Positions 5,782 to 12,982 of a stretch of 15,042 nt of DNA are shown piece by piece. A model generated the notes under the pieces. The model ran no database searches. It was not told the origin of the DNA and saw only the letters and a list, made by a program, of their open reading frames with translations. The position numbers and the translations under genes are program-made. How positions within the stretch are numbered: position 1 is the stretch's first letter; each line of letters opens with the position of its first letter. This stretch comes from Alphaproteobacteria bacterium (lineage in GTDB: Bacteria; Pseudomonadota; Alphaproteobacteria; Micavibrionales; CSBR16-224): assembly GCA_006226225.1 (NCBI GenBank), contig SBHI01000060.1, positions 1 to 15,042 of the forward strand. The letters are read 5' to 3'.

Positions 5782-7025
5782 GGCTTAATCAGCTTATTCA
5801 TCACAACACTGGCTGTTAGGTCGCCTGTGACATTGATGGTTGTCCGGCACATATCCAGAATACGGTCGACGGCCAAAATCATTGCAATCCCTTCCGCTGT
5901 CACACCGATATTGTGCAGAATGGTGGATAAGATCACCAACCCAACCCCCGGCGTCCCAGGCGAGCCGACCGACGCGCCGACGATTGTCACTGCCAAAACG
6001 CAGGTTTCCGTCAATGTCAGGTCAATTCCAAAGACCTGCGCCAGAAATAATGCCGCGATCATCTGATAAATCGCTGTTCCGTCCATATTGATGGTCGTGC
6101 CGAGCGGAATAACAAAATCGGCAATTTCAGGGCGCAGTTTCAAGTTATCTTCTGCCACACGCAATGTAATCGGCATTGTTGCCGCCGAGCTTGACGAAGA
6201 AAAGGCTAGAATTTGTGCATCGCGGATATGTTTTAAAAACAAAAGTGGACTGCGCCGCCCGATCACAGTCACGAGTGTCAGATAAAAAGCCAGCAATGCC
6301 AAAAGCCCCGCCAGCACGCAACCCATATAGACCGACATCGCCTTCAACGTATCTACGCCCAACTGCGCCGTTAATCCGCATAAGAATGAAAAAACGGCAT
6401 AAGGCGCAATCAGCATCGCCCAGTCGACAAATTTCATCGATACCGCCTGCAAGGATTCCATGAAAGATACCAGCGGCGCGGCGCGCTTCTGCCCGATTGA
6501 CAATAAGGCGACTCCCAGCAGCACAGCACCAATCACGATTTGCAGCATCGCCTTGTCGAACAAAGCCTTCACCGGGTTAACGGGGAAAATCGACATGATC
6601 ATCTGCGGCAAAGGCGGACGATCCTGCACAATTGGCAAATCTCCCAGCGATGCCGCCCTTGTTCCCGCATCAGCAAGAAGCTCTTGCGGCACATAACGCC
6701 CCGGCTGCACAATTGTGGCAATGGCAACGCCGACAACAACGGCAAAAATTGTCGTCGCTACAAAATAAAGCCCGACCCCGATGCCGGTATTGCGCAAATG
6801 CTCGACATCACGCCCCGAGACCACCGCCAAAGTGACAGAACTGACCACCAGAGGTACAACAATCATGCTGATCAGTGCCATAAACACATTTCCTGGCAAA
6901 GATATCCAGGGAAGAACCGTTTCCAGCGTTTTTTCGTTCAATATCTGCCCGCCATGCGGCGAGATCATATATCCGGCCAACAATCCGGAAAAGATACCGG
7001 TCAGCATTTTTTTCCAAAGTGCCAT
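5778..7025 (-). CDS. Dicarboxylate/acidic amino acid:cation symporter (DAACS, SLC1-type)
   Basis: A 415-residue inner-membrane secondary transporter of the sodium:dicarboxylate symporter family. The transport-domain motifs are intact: the serine-rich hairpin SSSSSAATMP (276-285), PLGTTINMDGTA (NMDGT 313-317), the second hairpin GSPGTPGVGL, and the last helix AVDRILDMCRTTINVTGD. Against the archaeal GltPh transporter, D387, D391, R394, T395, N398 and D402 correspond to D390, D394, R397, T398, N401 and D405. The arginine at the R397 position favours substrates with a side-chain carboxylate (glutamate, aspartate or C4-dicarboxylates). ATG 7025 is chosen: AAGGA lies upstream and the protein then begins, as usual, just before the first membrane helix; an in-frame extension to 7079 would run into the VOC gene. 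It starts 7 bp after the VOC gene stop, so the two probably form an operon. Confidence 0.93.
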   Translation of the reverse strand: MALWKKMLTGIFSGLLAGYMISPHGGQILNEKTLETVLPWISLPGNVFMALISMIVVPLVVSSVTLAVVSGRDVEHLRNTGIGVGLYFVATTIFAVVVGVAIATIVQPGRYVPQELLADAGTRAASLGDLPIVQDRPPLPQMIMSIFPVNPVKALFDKAMLQIVIGAVLLGVALLSIGQKRAAPLVSFMESLQAVSMKFVDWAMLIAPYAVFSFLCGLTAQLGVDTLKAMSVYMGCVLAGLLALLAFYLTLVTVIGRRSPLLFLKHIRDAQILAFSSSSSAATMPITLRVAEDNLKLRPEIADFVIPLGTTINMDGTAIYQMIAALFLAQVFGIDLTLTETCVLAVTIVGASVGSPGTPGVGLVILSTILHNIGVTAEGIAMILAVDRILDMCRTTINVTGDLTASVVMNKLIKP

Positions 7026-7032
7026 GTCCAAC

Positions 7033-7467
7033 TTAGTCCTTCCTGATTTTTTCGTTGCCGCTGTTTTCCGGCACAACAATTTCTACCTTGATACGGTCAG
7101 GGTCTTCAAAATATACCGCATAAGTGTCCCCGCCGCCAGCATGGGGATATTTCTCCTGATACAGTAGCGCCACACCGCGTTTTCGTAGCTTTTCCGTCAA
7201 ACCGTCAATATGCGCTTTATCCCGCCCATAAAAGGCCAAATGATTCAGCCCTGTGCGGACCCGGTTGTACCCGTCCTCCAAATATTTTTCCCGTGTTTGT
7301 ACAAAGACCAGATAATGCGCGCCGTTTCGCCAGCTTTTACCACAGTCAAATGCACCGTTATTCCAGCTTTGATGGGGCACATAACCCAGCTCTTCTTCCA
7401 ATAGCCAGCCCCAGAATGCCGCTGTTTTTTCAAAATCGGACACATATATTTCAATATGATGCAGCAT
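7033..7467 (-). CDS. VOC-family (glyoxalase/dioxygenase-fold) protein
   Basis: A 144-residue single-unit vicinal-oxygen-chelate protein. Seen: HHIEIYVSDFEKTAAFWGWLL at the N-terminus, GLNHLAF in the middle, YPHAGGGDTYAVYFEDPDR and KVEIVV near the end. The histidine near the start, the histidine of LNHLAF and the glutamate of KVEIV sit where the fold places metal ligands. Members include glyoxalase I, fosfomycin/bleomycin resistance proteins and dioxygenases; nothing here selects a substrate. The start is ATG 7467 with AGG four bases upstream, a weak ribosome site. The gene is first in a probable operon with the symporter and divergent from the thioredoxin gene. No clear promoter was found; TAAAAT near 7486 is a possible -10. 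Confidence 0.85.
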   Translation of the reverse strand: MLHHIEIYVSDFEKTAAFWGWLLEEELGYVPHQSWNNGAFDCGKSWRNGAHYLVFVQTREKYLEDGYNRVRTGLNHLAFYGRDKAHIDGLTEKLRKRGVALLYQEKYPHAGGGDTYAVYFEDPDRIKVEIVVPENSGNEKIRKD

Positions 7468-7503
7468 AAGCCTGTTTTCCCTGTTTTTATTTTACGGATA
7501 ACC

Positions 7504-7533
7504 TTGACAGTCCGCATGGGCGCATGTTACGAA
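7504..7533 (+). promoter_or_regulatory. Probable promoter of the thioredoxin gene
   Basis: A perfect TTGACA -35 (7504-7509), an 18-base spacer and TACGAA (7528-7533) as a weak -10. The expected start is near 7540, giving a leader of about 44 nt. The spacer begins GTCCGCATGGGCG, which recurs at the same distance from the -35 in the mfd promoter region. Confidence 0.5.
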
Positions 7534-7583
7534 TCCCTCCTGAGGCTAGGTAAAAAATTACGAAAATGAAAGGATTTTCAAAT

Positions 7584-8447
7584 ATGTCATCCGTCCTGCA
7601 AGTTACAAAAGACAATTTCGAGGCAGAAGTTCTCAAATCAGATAAACCCGTTTTGGTCGATTTCTACGCCGATTGGTGCGGCCCGTGCAAATCTTTGGCA
7701 CCGACCATTGATGAAATCGCAGGCGAGCGCGCCGATGAGCTGAAAGTCGTTAAAATCGACGTTGATGCCGATCCCGAGATCGCTGCGAAATACGGTGTCC
7801 GCTCTATGCCGACACTGGTTGTATTCAAAGAAGGTACGGCTGTTTCCGGCGTTTCCGGCGCATTGCCGAAAAGCGACTTGAATGCTTTTATTGATGATGC
7901 CCTGACGAAAGACCCCGCCGAAATCGCCCGCCAAATGGAAGAAACCGGCAAGAAAATCGTCAATGCCATTTTTGACAAAGCTCTGGAACTTGGCCTTGTC
8001 ACAGATGAAGATGCTGCCGATAAAGGTGAAGCACTGGATACATTGTTCAAAACTGCAATGATGACCGGCGCATTGACGCAGGACGATCTGCAAAACACCG
8101 GCGGCGACCCGATTGCTGTTCTGGAAGCCATTGCCGCGAAAAAAAACGGCCCGGCCAATGATGCGGAAAATGATGCTGATCTGGATGGCGGCAAGCCGTC
8201 CCCGAATACACCTTCCGCAAAACTGAAAGACTCTTTCGATGATGCGATCGGCAACGCCCGTGAAAAACTGCATGATGCAGCAGACGCGCTGTCACATGTT
8301 GCTGATGGTCTGAAAAACCCTGACGTTCAGGAAAAACTGAAAAAAGATGTCAAAGGCGCTGTTGAAACAGGTAAAGCTGTCGGCAAAATGGCGACACAGG
8401 CCGCAAAAGACAAAATGAAAAAATTCTTCGGCGGCAGAAAACGCTAA
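7584..8447 (+). CDS. trxA: Thioredoxin with a long C-terminal helical extension
   Basis: Residues 1-107 are a complete thioredoxin: VLVDFYADWCGPCKS with redox cysteines C32 and C35, then SMPTLVVF with the cis-proline at P76. The numbering equals that of E. coli thioredoxin 1, so this domain should be an active cytoplasmic disulfide reductase; no signal peptide is present. The remaining 180 residues are unusual. About 110-183 is helical (EIARQMEETGKKIVNAIFDKALELGLV, later IAVLEAIAAKK); 186-206 is an acidic, Asn/Pro-rich linker; 207-287 is an Ala/Lys/Asp-rich amphipathic region ending KMKKFFGGRKR, resembling LEA or apolipoprotein-like helices. Start 7584 has AAAGGA nine bases upstream; the ATG at 7566 lacks a good ribosome site. 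The gene ends in a strong terminator shared with mfd. Confidence 0.93.
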   Translation: MSSVLQVTKDNFEAEVLKSDKPVLVDFYADWCGPCKSLAPTIDEIAGERADELKVVKIDVDADPEIAAKYGVRSMPTLVVFKEGTAVSGVSGALPKSDLNAFIDDALTKDPAEIARQMEETGKKIVNAIFDKALELGLVTDEDAADKGEALDTLFKTAMMTGALTQDDLQNTGGDPIAVLEAIAAKKNGPANDAENDADLDGGKPSPNTPSAKLKDSFDDAIGNAREKLHDAADALSHVADGLKNPDVQEKLKKDVKGAVETGKAVGKMATQAAKDKMKKFFGGRKR

Positions 8448-8470
8448 GATTTTTTCACAAGACTGAATAC

Positions 8471-8498
8471 AAAAAGGCCGGAGCAATCCGGCCTTTTT
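8471..8498. terminator. Bidirectional intrinsic terminator between trx and mfd
   Basis: AAAAAGGCCGG (8471-8481) and CCGGCCTTTTT (8488-8498) are perfect complements around a 6-base loop. A GC-rich 6-bp core is flanked by A5 and T5, so it ends transcription from either side: the thioredoxin gene rightward and mfd leftward. Confidence 0.95.
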
Positions 8499-8522
8499 CT
8501 TTTATTACGGCTTTTATTACGG
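8499..8522. repeat. Perfect 12-bp tandem duplication at the mfd stop codon
   Basis: CTTTTATTACGG occurs twice in a row (8499-8510 and 8511-8522). On the minus strand each copy holds TAATAA; the copy at 8511-8522 supplies the mfd stop, followed by a second in-frame TAA. The extra copy lies outside the coding region and does not alter the protein. Confidence 0.9.
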
Positions 8523-11500
8523 CGGTGATTTACCTTCCAGTAACGCAATCAGCTCCTGCAAAATCCGCTTACTGCCCTGAACCCGCATCCCCGGGTCATC
8601 CCAACTACGAATATAGGCAAGGCTTTGGTCAGGGCGCAATTTAACGGTTCCTACTGATCTCTGGATATAACCGACCAGCCGTTCAACAGCTGCAAATTCG
8701 TTTTTATAAAATGAAACCGTCGCCCCCTTTGGCCCAGCTTCCAGTTTTTCAACACCTGCACGGCGGCACAAATGCTTGATCGTCACCGTTTGCAGCAGAT
8801 TTTCCACTTCGCCCGGCAAATCACCGAAACGGTCGATCATCTCTGCGGCAAAACTGTCAATTTCCTCTTCTGTCTCCAGCGTGCCAAGACGGCGGTAGAG
8901 AGACAGGCGCAAATGCAAGTCACTGACATAACGTTCGGGAATCATGACCGCAATTCCCAAATTAATCTGCGGTGTCCATTCATGGCGCACGGCCTGCTCC
9001 TCCTCACCGCTGCCAGCTGCATTTTTAAAGCGAATTTCCGCCACAGCCTCTTCCAACATTTTCTGGTAAAGCTCGACCCCGATCTCGCGGATATGGCCTG
9101 ATTGATCTTCTCCCAGCAAGTTCCCCGCACCGCGAATATCCAGATCATGGCTGGCCAGCTGGAAGCCCGCACCCAGCGTATCCAGCCGTTCGATCACCTC
9201 CAAGCGTTGTAGGGCCGTTTTTGTCAGAGGTTTCCGCGCATCATATGTCAGATAGGCATAACCGCGCTGTTTCGACCGCCCAATTCGTCCGCGCAACTGA
9301 TAAAGCTGTGCCAATCCGAACATATCCGCGCGGTGAATCACCATCGTGTTAGCATTGGGAATATCAAGGCCGGACTCGATAATCGTTGTCGCCAGCAGAA
9401 TATCGTACTTACCATCGTAAAAAGCGGATACGCGGTTCTCCAGTTCTTCCGTCGCCATTTGCCCGTGCGCTGTCACAAATTTCAGTTCCGGCACTAGCTC
9501 CTGCAACTGTTTCTCCAGTTTGGAAATATCCGCCACACGCGGACAAACGTAGAAAGACTGCCCGCCCCGGTGGTGCTCACGCATCAATGCCTCGCGAATA
9601 ATAACGGAATCATAGACCGATACATACGTCCGCACTGCCAGACGATCAACCGGAGGCGTGGTAATCAAGCTCATATCCCGCACGCCAGCCATTGAAAGCT
9701 GCATCGTGCGCGGAATCGGTGTCGCCGTCATTGTCAAAACATGGACTTGTGAACGCAGCTTTTTCAGTTTTTCCTTTTGTTTCACTCCAAAACGCTGCTC
9801 TTCATCAACAACCAGCAACCCAAGATGCGCAAAATCAATTTTATCACTGAGCAGCGCATGAGTACCGACCACGACGTTAATACTGCCGTCTTTCAGCCCC
9901 TCCCGCGTCTGTTTGGCCTCTTTTGCGGAAACAAGCCGTGAAAGCTGCACGATTTTTAGGCCAAAGCCGCGAAAACGCTCGTGAAAGCCCTGATAATGCT
10001 GGCGGCACAGCAATGTTGTCGGCGCAAGAATTGCCACCTGCACACCGGACATTGCCGCGACAAAAGCTCCGCGCAGCGCCACCTCCGTCTTGCCGAAACC
10101 AACATCGCCGCAAATCAATCTGTCCATGGCGTGATCTTGCTCCAGATCCGCCAAAACATCAGTAATCGCGCTTTCTTGGTCTTCCGTTTCAGGATAAGGG
10201 AAACGCGCTGCAAATTCCTGATACAATCCGTCGGCAACATGCAGGGAATCGGTTTTATTCAGAATGCGTGCCGCGGCAATTTTCATCAGCTCCTCTGCCA
10301 TTGCCAAAAGGTCTTTTTTGATCTTCGCCTTACGGCTTTGCCATCCTGCACCGCCAAGTCGGTCCAGCGCCACAGACGCGCTGTCACTGCCGTAACGTGA
10401 CAAAACCTCGATATGTTCGACAGGCACGTACAGTTTATCACCGCCTGCGTACAGTATTTTCAAGAAATCATGTGCTGCATGCCCGACCGATAATGTTTCA
10501 AGACCACTGAAAACGCCGATACCGTGTTCTTCATGCACAACGTAATCACCATCATTCAAAACAGACAGGTCTTCCAGAACATCCTGTAATTTGCGGGATT
10601 TCTTCTTTTGTCCTGCCGGACGAACCAAACGATCTCCCAGAACATCCTGCTCGGTTATTACAATAAAATCAGTAGCTTCGAACCCGCGCTCCAGCGGTAG
10701 CACTGCCGTGCCGACCGTATTTTTCTTTAGCGCCATAAAACTGTCGAAAGACCCGACCGACAGTACCGCGCCAAAGCCGTGCTGTTCCAAAACCGTCTGC
10801 ATTCTTTTGCAAGCACCATCACTATATCCTGCGATTAATACCCGCCGGTTCTTTTTTGTCAGATCCCGTATGTGTGAGATCAATGCACCATACACATTTG
10901 CGCCATCCTGTACGCGCACATCGGAAAAGTCGCGCCCACGCCGCGCCACAGTTGTTTGTTGTTGGTCTTCTCCCGGCGCGGGAAAAGGCAGAAGAAAATG
11001 TACCGCGTTTACCGCATCCAGCATTCCCGTCCAATGGTTGTGGTCAATATAATGGCGCCCTGCAGGAATCGGCTTATAGGGCGCGGAAAAGCTGCTTTCC
11101 GCCATATTTTCGCGCCGTGCTTCGTAAAAGTCGTAAATTTGCTCAAGCCTGTTTTGACGCGCAGCCTCCGCATTTTCACCAAAAACCAACACAGCTTCCG
11201 GCACATAATCCGTCAAAACGTCCATATTTTCGTAGAACAGCGGCAGCCAATGCTCCAATCCCGCAATTTTTCGTCCCTCGCTGACAGCATTATAGACGGG
11301 GTCGTCTTCTTTTTGTGTCACTGCCCCGAACAGGGCGCGGTAAGCGCCCCGAAAATATTTGATTGTTTTTTCATTCAGAAAGATTTCCGATACCGGCTGC
11401 AGCGAGAAACCCGCAGCCTCCCCCGTACTGCGCTGTGTCAGCGGGTCAAAGTTTTTCAGAGACTCTATCTCCTCTCCGAACAGGTCAATTCGCAGAGGCG

Positions 11501-12056
11501 CGTCTTCATTTGCTGGAAAAACATCAAAAATACTGCCGCGCACCGCATATTCTCCAGCTTCGCGTACGGTTTCGACACGATGATAGCCGTTTGCGACAAG
11601 ATAAGCCGTCAGCGCCTCCATATCCAGAAAGCCACTTTTTTTAATGCTAAAGGCCGTCTCTTTCAACACATTGCGCGGTAGTACTTTCTGCACGATCGCG
11701 TTTACTGTCGTTAGTATAATAACCGGGCGGTCTTTTTTCCGATGCAATAAATAAGACAAGGCTTCCAGTCGTGCGCCGGAAACGCCACTTGTCGGTGAAA
11801 CACGATCATAGGGCAGGCAGTCCCATGCCGGAAAACAAACAATATCCCCCTCTACCCCCAGGAAACCAAGCATTGTCTCCACTTGCCGCATTTCTTCTTC
11901 ATCAGCGGCGATATAAAGCGGCGGGTGGGCGGGATTCACTGACAAATCCTTTAAGACAAGTGCTTCCGCGCCGGCAACAACACCGTAATGCTTTATAAAA
12001 TCACGATATGCAGGAATATTTTCAAGACTTTCCCGCTGTGTCGGTTCGGGCTTCAT
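8517..12056 (-). CDS. mfd: Transcription-repair coupling factor Mfd
   Basis: A DNA translocase that removes RNA polymerase stalled at lesions and recruits UvrA. The 1179 residues show the full family layout. The N-terminal UvrB-like region includes CFPAWDCLPYDRVSP and EYAVRGSIFDVFPA. The CarD-like RNA-polymerase-interacting domain is near 495-560 (NDGDYVVHEEHGIGVF). The helicase core has Walker A GDVGFGKTE (K656), DEEQ at 751-754 and GLDIPNANTMV. A TRG-type motif (HDLDIRGAGNLLGEDQSG) follows, then a C-terminal regulatory domain. E. coli Mfd is 1148 residues, so this is complete. ATG 12056 is backed by AGGCGG seven bases upstream. The last residues (GKSPP) precede tandem stops. It converges on the thioredoxin gene and is separated from the next upstream gene by 131 bp with terminators. 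Confidence 0.98.
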   Translation of the reverse strand: MKPEPTQRESLENIPAYRDFIKHYGVVAGAEALVLKDLSVNPAHPPLYIAADEEEMRQVETMLGFLGVEGDIVCFPAWDCLPYDRVSPTSGVSGARLEALSYLLHRKKDRPVIILTTVNAIVQKVLPRNVLKETAFSIKKSGFLDMEALTAYLVANGYHRVETVREAGEYAVRGSIFDVFPANEDAPLRIDLFGEEIESLKNFDPLTQRSTGEAAGFSLQPVSEIFLNEKTIKYFRGAYRALFGAVTQKEDDPVYNAVSEGRKIAGLEHWLPLFYENMDVLTDYVPEAVLVFGENAEAARQNRLEQIYDFYEARRENMAESSFSAPYKPIPAGRHYIDHNHWTGMLDAVNAVHFLLPFPAPGEDQQQTTVARRGRDFSDVRVQDGANVYGALISHIRDLTKKNRRVLIAGYSDGACKRMQTVLEQHGFGAVLSVGSFDSFMALKKNTVGTAVLPLERGFEATDFIVITEQDVLGDRLVRPAGQKKKSRKLQDVLEDLSVLNDGDYVVHEEHGIGVFSGLETLSVGHAAHDFLKILYAGGDKLYVPVEHIEVLSRYGSDSASVALDRLGGAGWQSRKAKIKKDLLAMAEELMKIAAARILNKTDSLHVADGLYQEFAARFPYPETEDQESAITDVLADLEQDHAMDRLICGDVGFGKTEVALRGAFVAAMSGVQVAILAPTTLLCRQHYQGFHERFRGFGLKIVQLSRLVSAKEAKQTREGLKDGSINVVVGTHALLSDKIDFAHLGLLVVDEEQRFGVKQKEKLKKLRSQVHVLTMTATPIPRTMQLSMAGVRDMSLITTPPVDRLAVRTYVSVYDSVIIREALMREHHRGGQSFYVCPRVADISKLEKQLQELVPELKFVTAHGQMATEELENRVSAFYDGKYDILLATTIIESGLDIPNANTMVIHRADMFGLAQLYQLRGRIGRSKQRGYAYLTYDARKPLTKTALQRLEVIERLDTLGAGFQLASHDLDIRGAGNLLGEDQSGHIREIGVELYQKMLEEAVAEIRFKNAAGSGEEEQAVRHEWTPQINLGIAVMIPERYVSDLHLRLSLYRRLGTLETEEEIDSFAAEMIDRFGDLPGEVENLLQTVTIKHLCRRAGVEKLEAGPKGATVSFYKNEFAAVERLVGYIQRSVGTVKLRPDQSLAYIRSWDDPGMRVQGSKRILQELIALLEGKSPP

Positions 12057-12074
12057 GGTTTTTCCGCCTGTTTT

Positions 12075-12104
12075 ATTTTAAGTTCCACCCATGCGGGATG
12101 TTAA
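12075..12104 (-). promoter_or_regulatory. Candidate promoter of mfd
   Basis: On the minus strand TTAACA (12104-12099), an 18-base spacer and TAAAAT (12080-12075). Each hexamer matches its consensus at five of six positions. The start would fall near 12069, so the leader would be only about 13 nt and begin with the Shine-Dalgarno AGGCGG itself; that is unusually short and lowers confidence. The spacer carries TCCCGCATGGGTG at the position where the thioredoxin promoter has GTCCGCATGGGCG. Confidence 0.4.
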
Positions 12105-12140
12105 AATGAAAGAAACCGCCAGGTCCTCCCAGCGGTCTCT
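12102..12140 (-). terminator. Probable terminator of the 12188-12874 gene
   Basis: Read on the minus strand, AGAGACCGC (12140-12132) pairs with GCGGTTTCT (12119-12111) over nine continuous pairs including one G-U, with a 12-base loop, followed by TTCATTTTA. The T-tract is broken by CA, so termination may be partial. On the plus strand the same hairpin has an A-C mismatch, so the minus-strand reading is the better fold. Confidence 0.5.
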
Positions 12141-12150
12141 TCTATCACAG

Positions 12151-12175
12151 TTCCGCGCAGGGCGGAATTTTTTTT
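12151..12175 (+). terminator. Strong plus-strand intrinsic terminator with no plus-strand gene before it
   Basis: TTCCGC (12151-12156), loop GCAGG, GCGGAA (12162-12167), then eight T (12168-12175). This is a textbook terminator for rightward transcription, but both flanking genes run leftward and the minus-strand reading lacks a T-run after the stem. It may end a small RNA or block antisense transcription into the 12188 gene. Confidence 0.65.
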
Positions 12176-12187
12176 GCAAAAACAGAT

Positions 12188-12874
12188 TTACGGCTGTTTC
12201 TTATTGTCCGGTTTTTTCGGTGCCGGACGCGCTGTATTATTATCATTATCCGATTTCGTCGCTGCGGTTGCATCGGAAGCCGTATCCGGGTTTTTCGCGG
12301 CTTTTTCTGCCTCGCGTTTTTCGCGGCGCTGCATTTCTTCGAATTTTTTTGCCAGAGACATAAATTTATGTGCCTTCATTGTTTCGTCAAAAGCGCGGCT
12401 AGCCGCCTGCTTAACGGTCTTAAACGCACCTTTATAATCCAGCAGACCACCAGGCGTTTCAACTTCCGTAACTTCCATCGTCATCAGCTCTTTTGCTTCA
12501 TCGCTGGAATAGAACTCATCAAGCCATTTCAAATTATCCTTGATGTCATCAGCAGCATCACTGCCTTCCGCTTCCATTTTTTCGACGACCTCTTTCAAAG
12601 CCTCAACATGATCTTTTTGCGGATCAATATTCAGATGTTTTCGCACAACACCCGTCAGCACGCGAACTTCCGCCATTTGCGGAAGAATCTCGTAAGCGGT
12701 TTCAATTGTGCTGTTACGCGGGTTAATCAGCGTATGATGCTGGTCATTCAATGCCTGACCAAGGTCGCGCACCAAAAGCTCGACATCACCGACATGAAGA
12801 ATCTTTTTGCGGTGCTTGCTAACAGCCTTCGCAAAAGTTATACCCAGTTTTGCCAATGTAAATTTCGGGATCAT
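12188..12874 (-). CDS. Unrecognised helical protein between parB and mfd
   Basis: 228 residues; I do not recognise the family. No signal peptide or membrane helix is visible, so it is probably cytoplasmic. The first 190 residues look mostly helical and highly charged, for example HVGDVELLVRDLGQALND, DHVEALKEVVEKMEAEG and a basic-acidic helix KKFEEMQRREKREAEKAAK. A middle part (TEVETPGGLLDYKGAFKTVK) breaks the helices. The last 35 residues are Asp/Asn/Thr/Pro/Lys-rich and likely disordered. The start is ATG 12874 with GAGGA about ten bases upstream. It is well supported as a real gene by its own consensus-like promoter, a good ribosome site and a following terminator. The position directly after parB is suggestive of a chromosome-related role, but it has a separate promoter, so cotranscription is not required. 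Confidence 0.75.
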   Translation of the reverse strand: MIPKFTLAKLGITFAKAVSKHRKKILHVGDVELLVRDLGQALNDQHHTLINPRNSTIETAYEILPQMAEVRVLTGVVRKHLNIDPQKDHVEALKEVVEKMEAEGSDAADDIKDNLKWLDEFYSSDEAKELMTMEVTEVETPGGLLDYKGAFKTVKQAASRAFDETMKAHKFMSLAKKFEEMQRREKREAEKAAKNPDTASDATAATKSDNDNNTARPAPKKPDNKKQP

Positions 12875-12947
12875 TGTGCTTCTTTCCTCATTCGTGTTGT
12901 TCTTTGGAATCTCTTTTTACAAATATTTCGGGTGATTGACCAGAGCC

Positions 12948-12976
12948 ATCCTATATATTACATATGCCCTTGTCAA
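12948..12976 (-). promoter_or_regulatory. Sigma-70-type promoter of the 12188-12874 gene
   Basis: On the minus strand a perfect TTGACA (12976-12971), a 17-base spacer and TAGGAT (12953-12948), which matches four of six -10 positions. The expected start is near 12941, leaving a leader of about 67 nt. The -35 lies only six bases past the parB stop codon, in an AT-rich gap. Confidence 0.65.
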
Positions 12977-12982
12977 TTTAAA

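Noticed and set aside
7026..7079. Longer symporter start inside the VOC gene
   Set aside because: The extra 18 residues are basic and unlike the family; ATG 7025 starts right before the first membrane helix and has AAGGA upstream.
7842..7859. Tandem 9-bp repeat GTTTCCGGC in the thioredoxin gene
   Set aside because: It encodes a short VSGVSG stretch in a loop of normal length for thioredoxins, so it is probably coincidental.
7638..8273. Minus-strand open frame of 211 codons opposite the thioredoxin gene
   Set aside because: The plus strand encodes an unambiguous thioredoxin here with ribosome site and terminator; the opposing frame is Cys/Phe/Ile-rich with no recognisable motif or ribosome site.
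8772..11998. Many open frames on the plus strand opposite mfd, including one of 241 codons
   Set aside because: They lie inside a complete, well-conserved mfd gene on the other strand and their translations look like shadow frames rich in Arg, Ser, His and Cys.
12091..12363. Small plus-strand open frame across the mfd upstream gap
   Set aside because: It runs through two hairpins and a terminator and overlaps the 3' end of the 12188 gene; no ribosome site or protein-like composition was seen.
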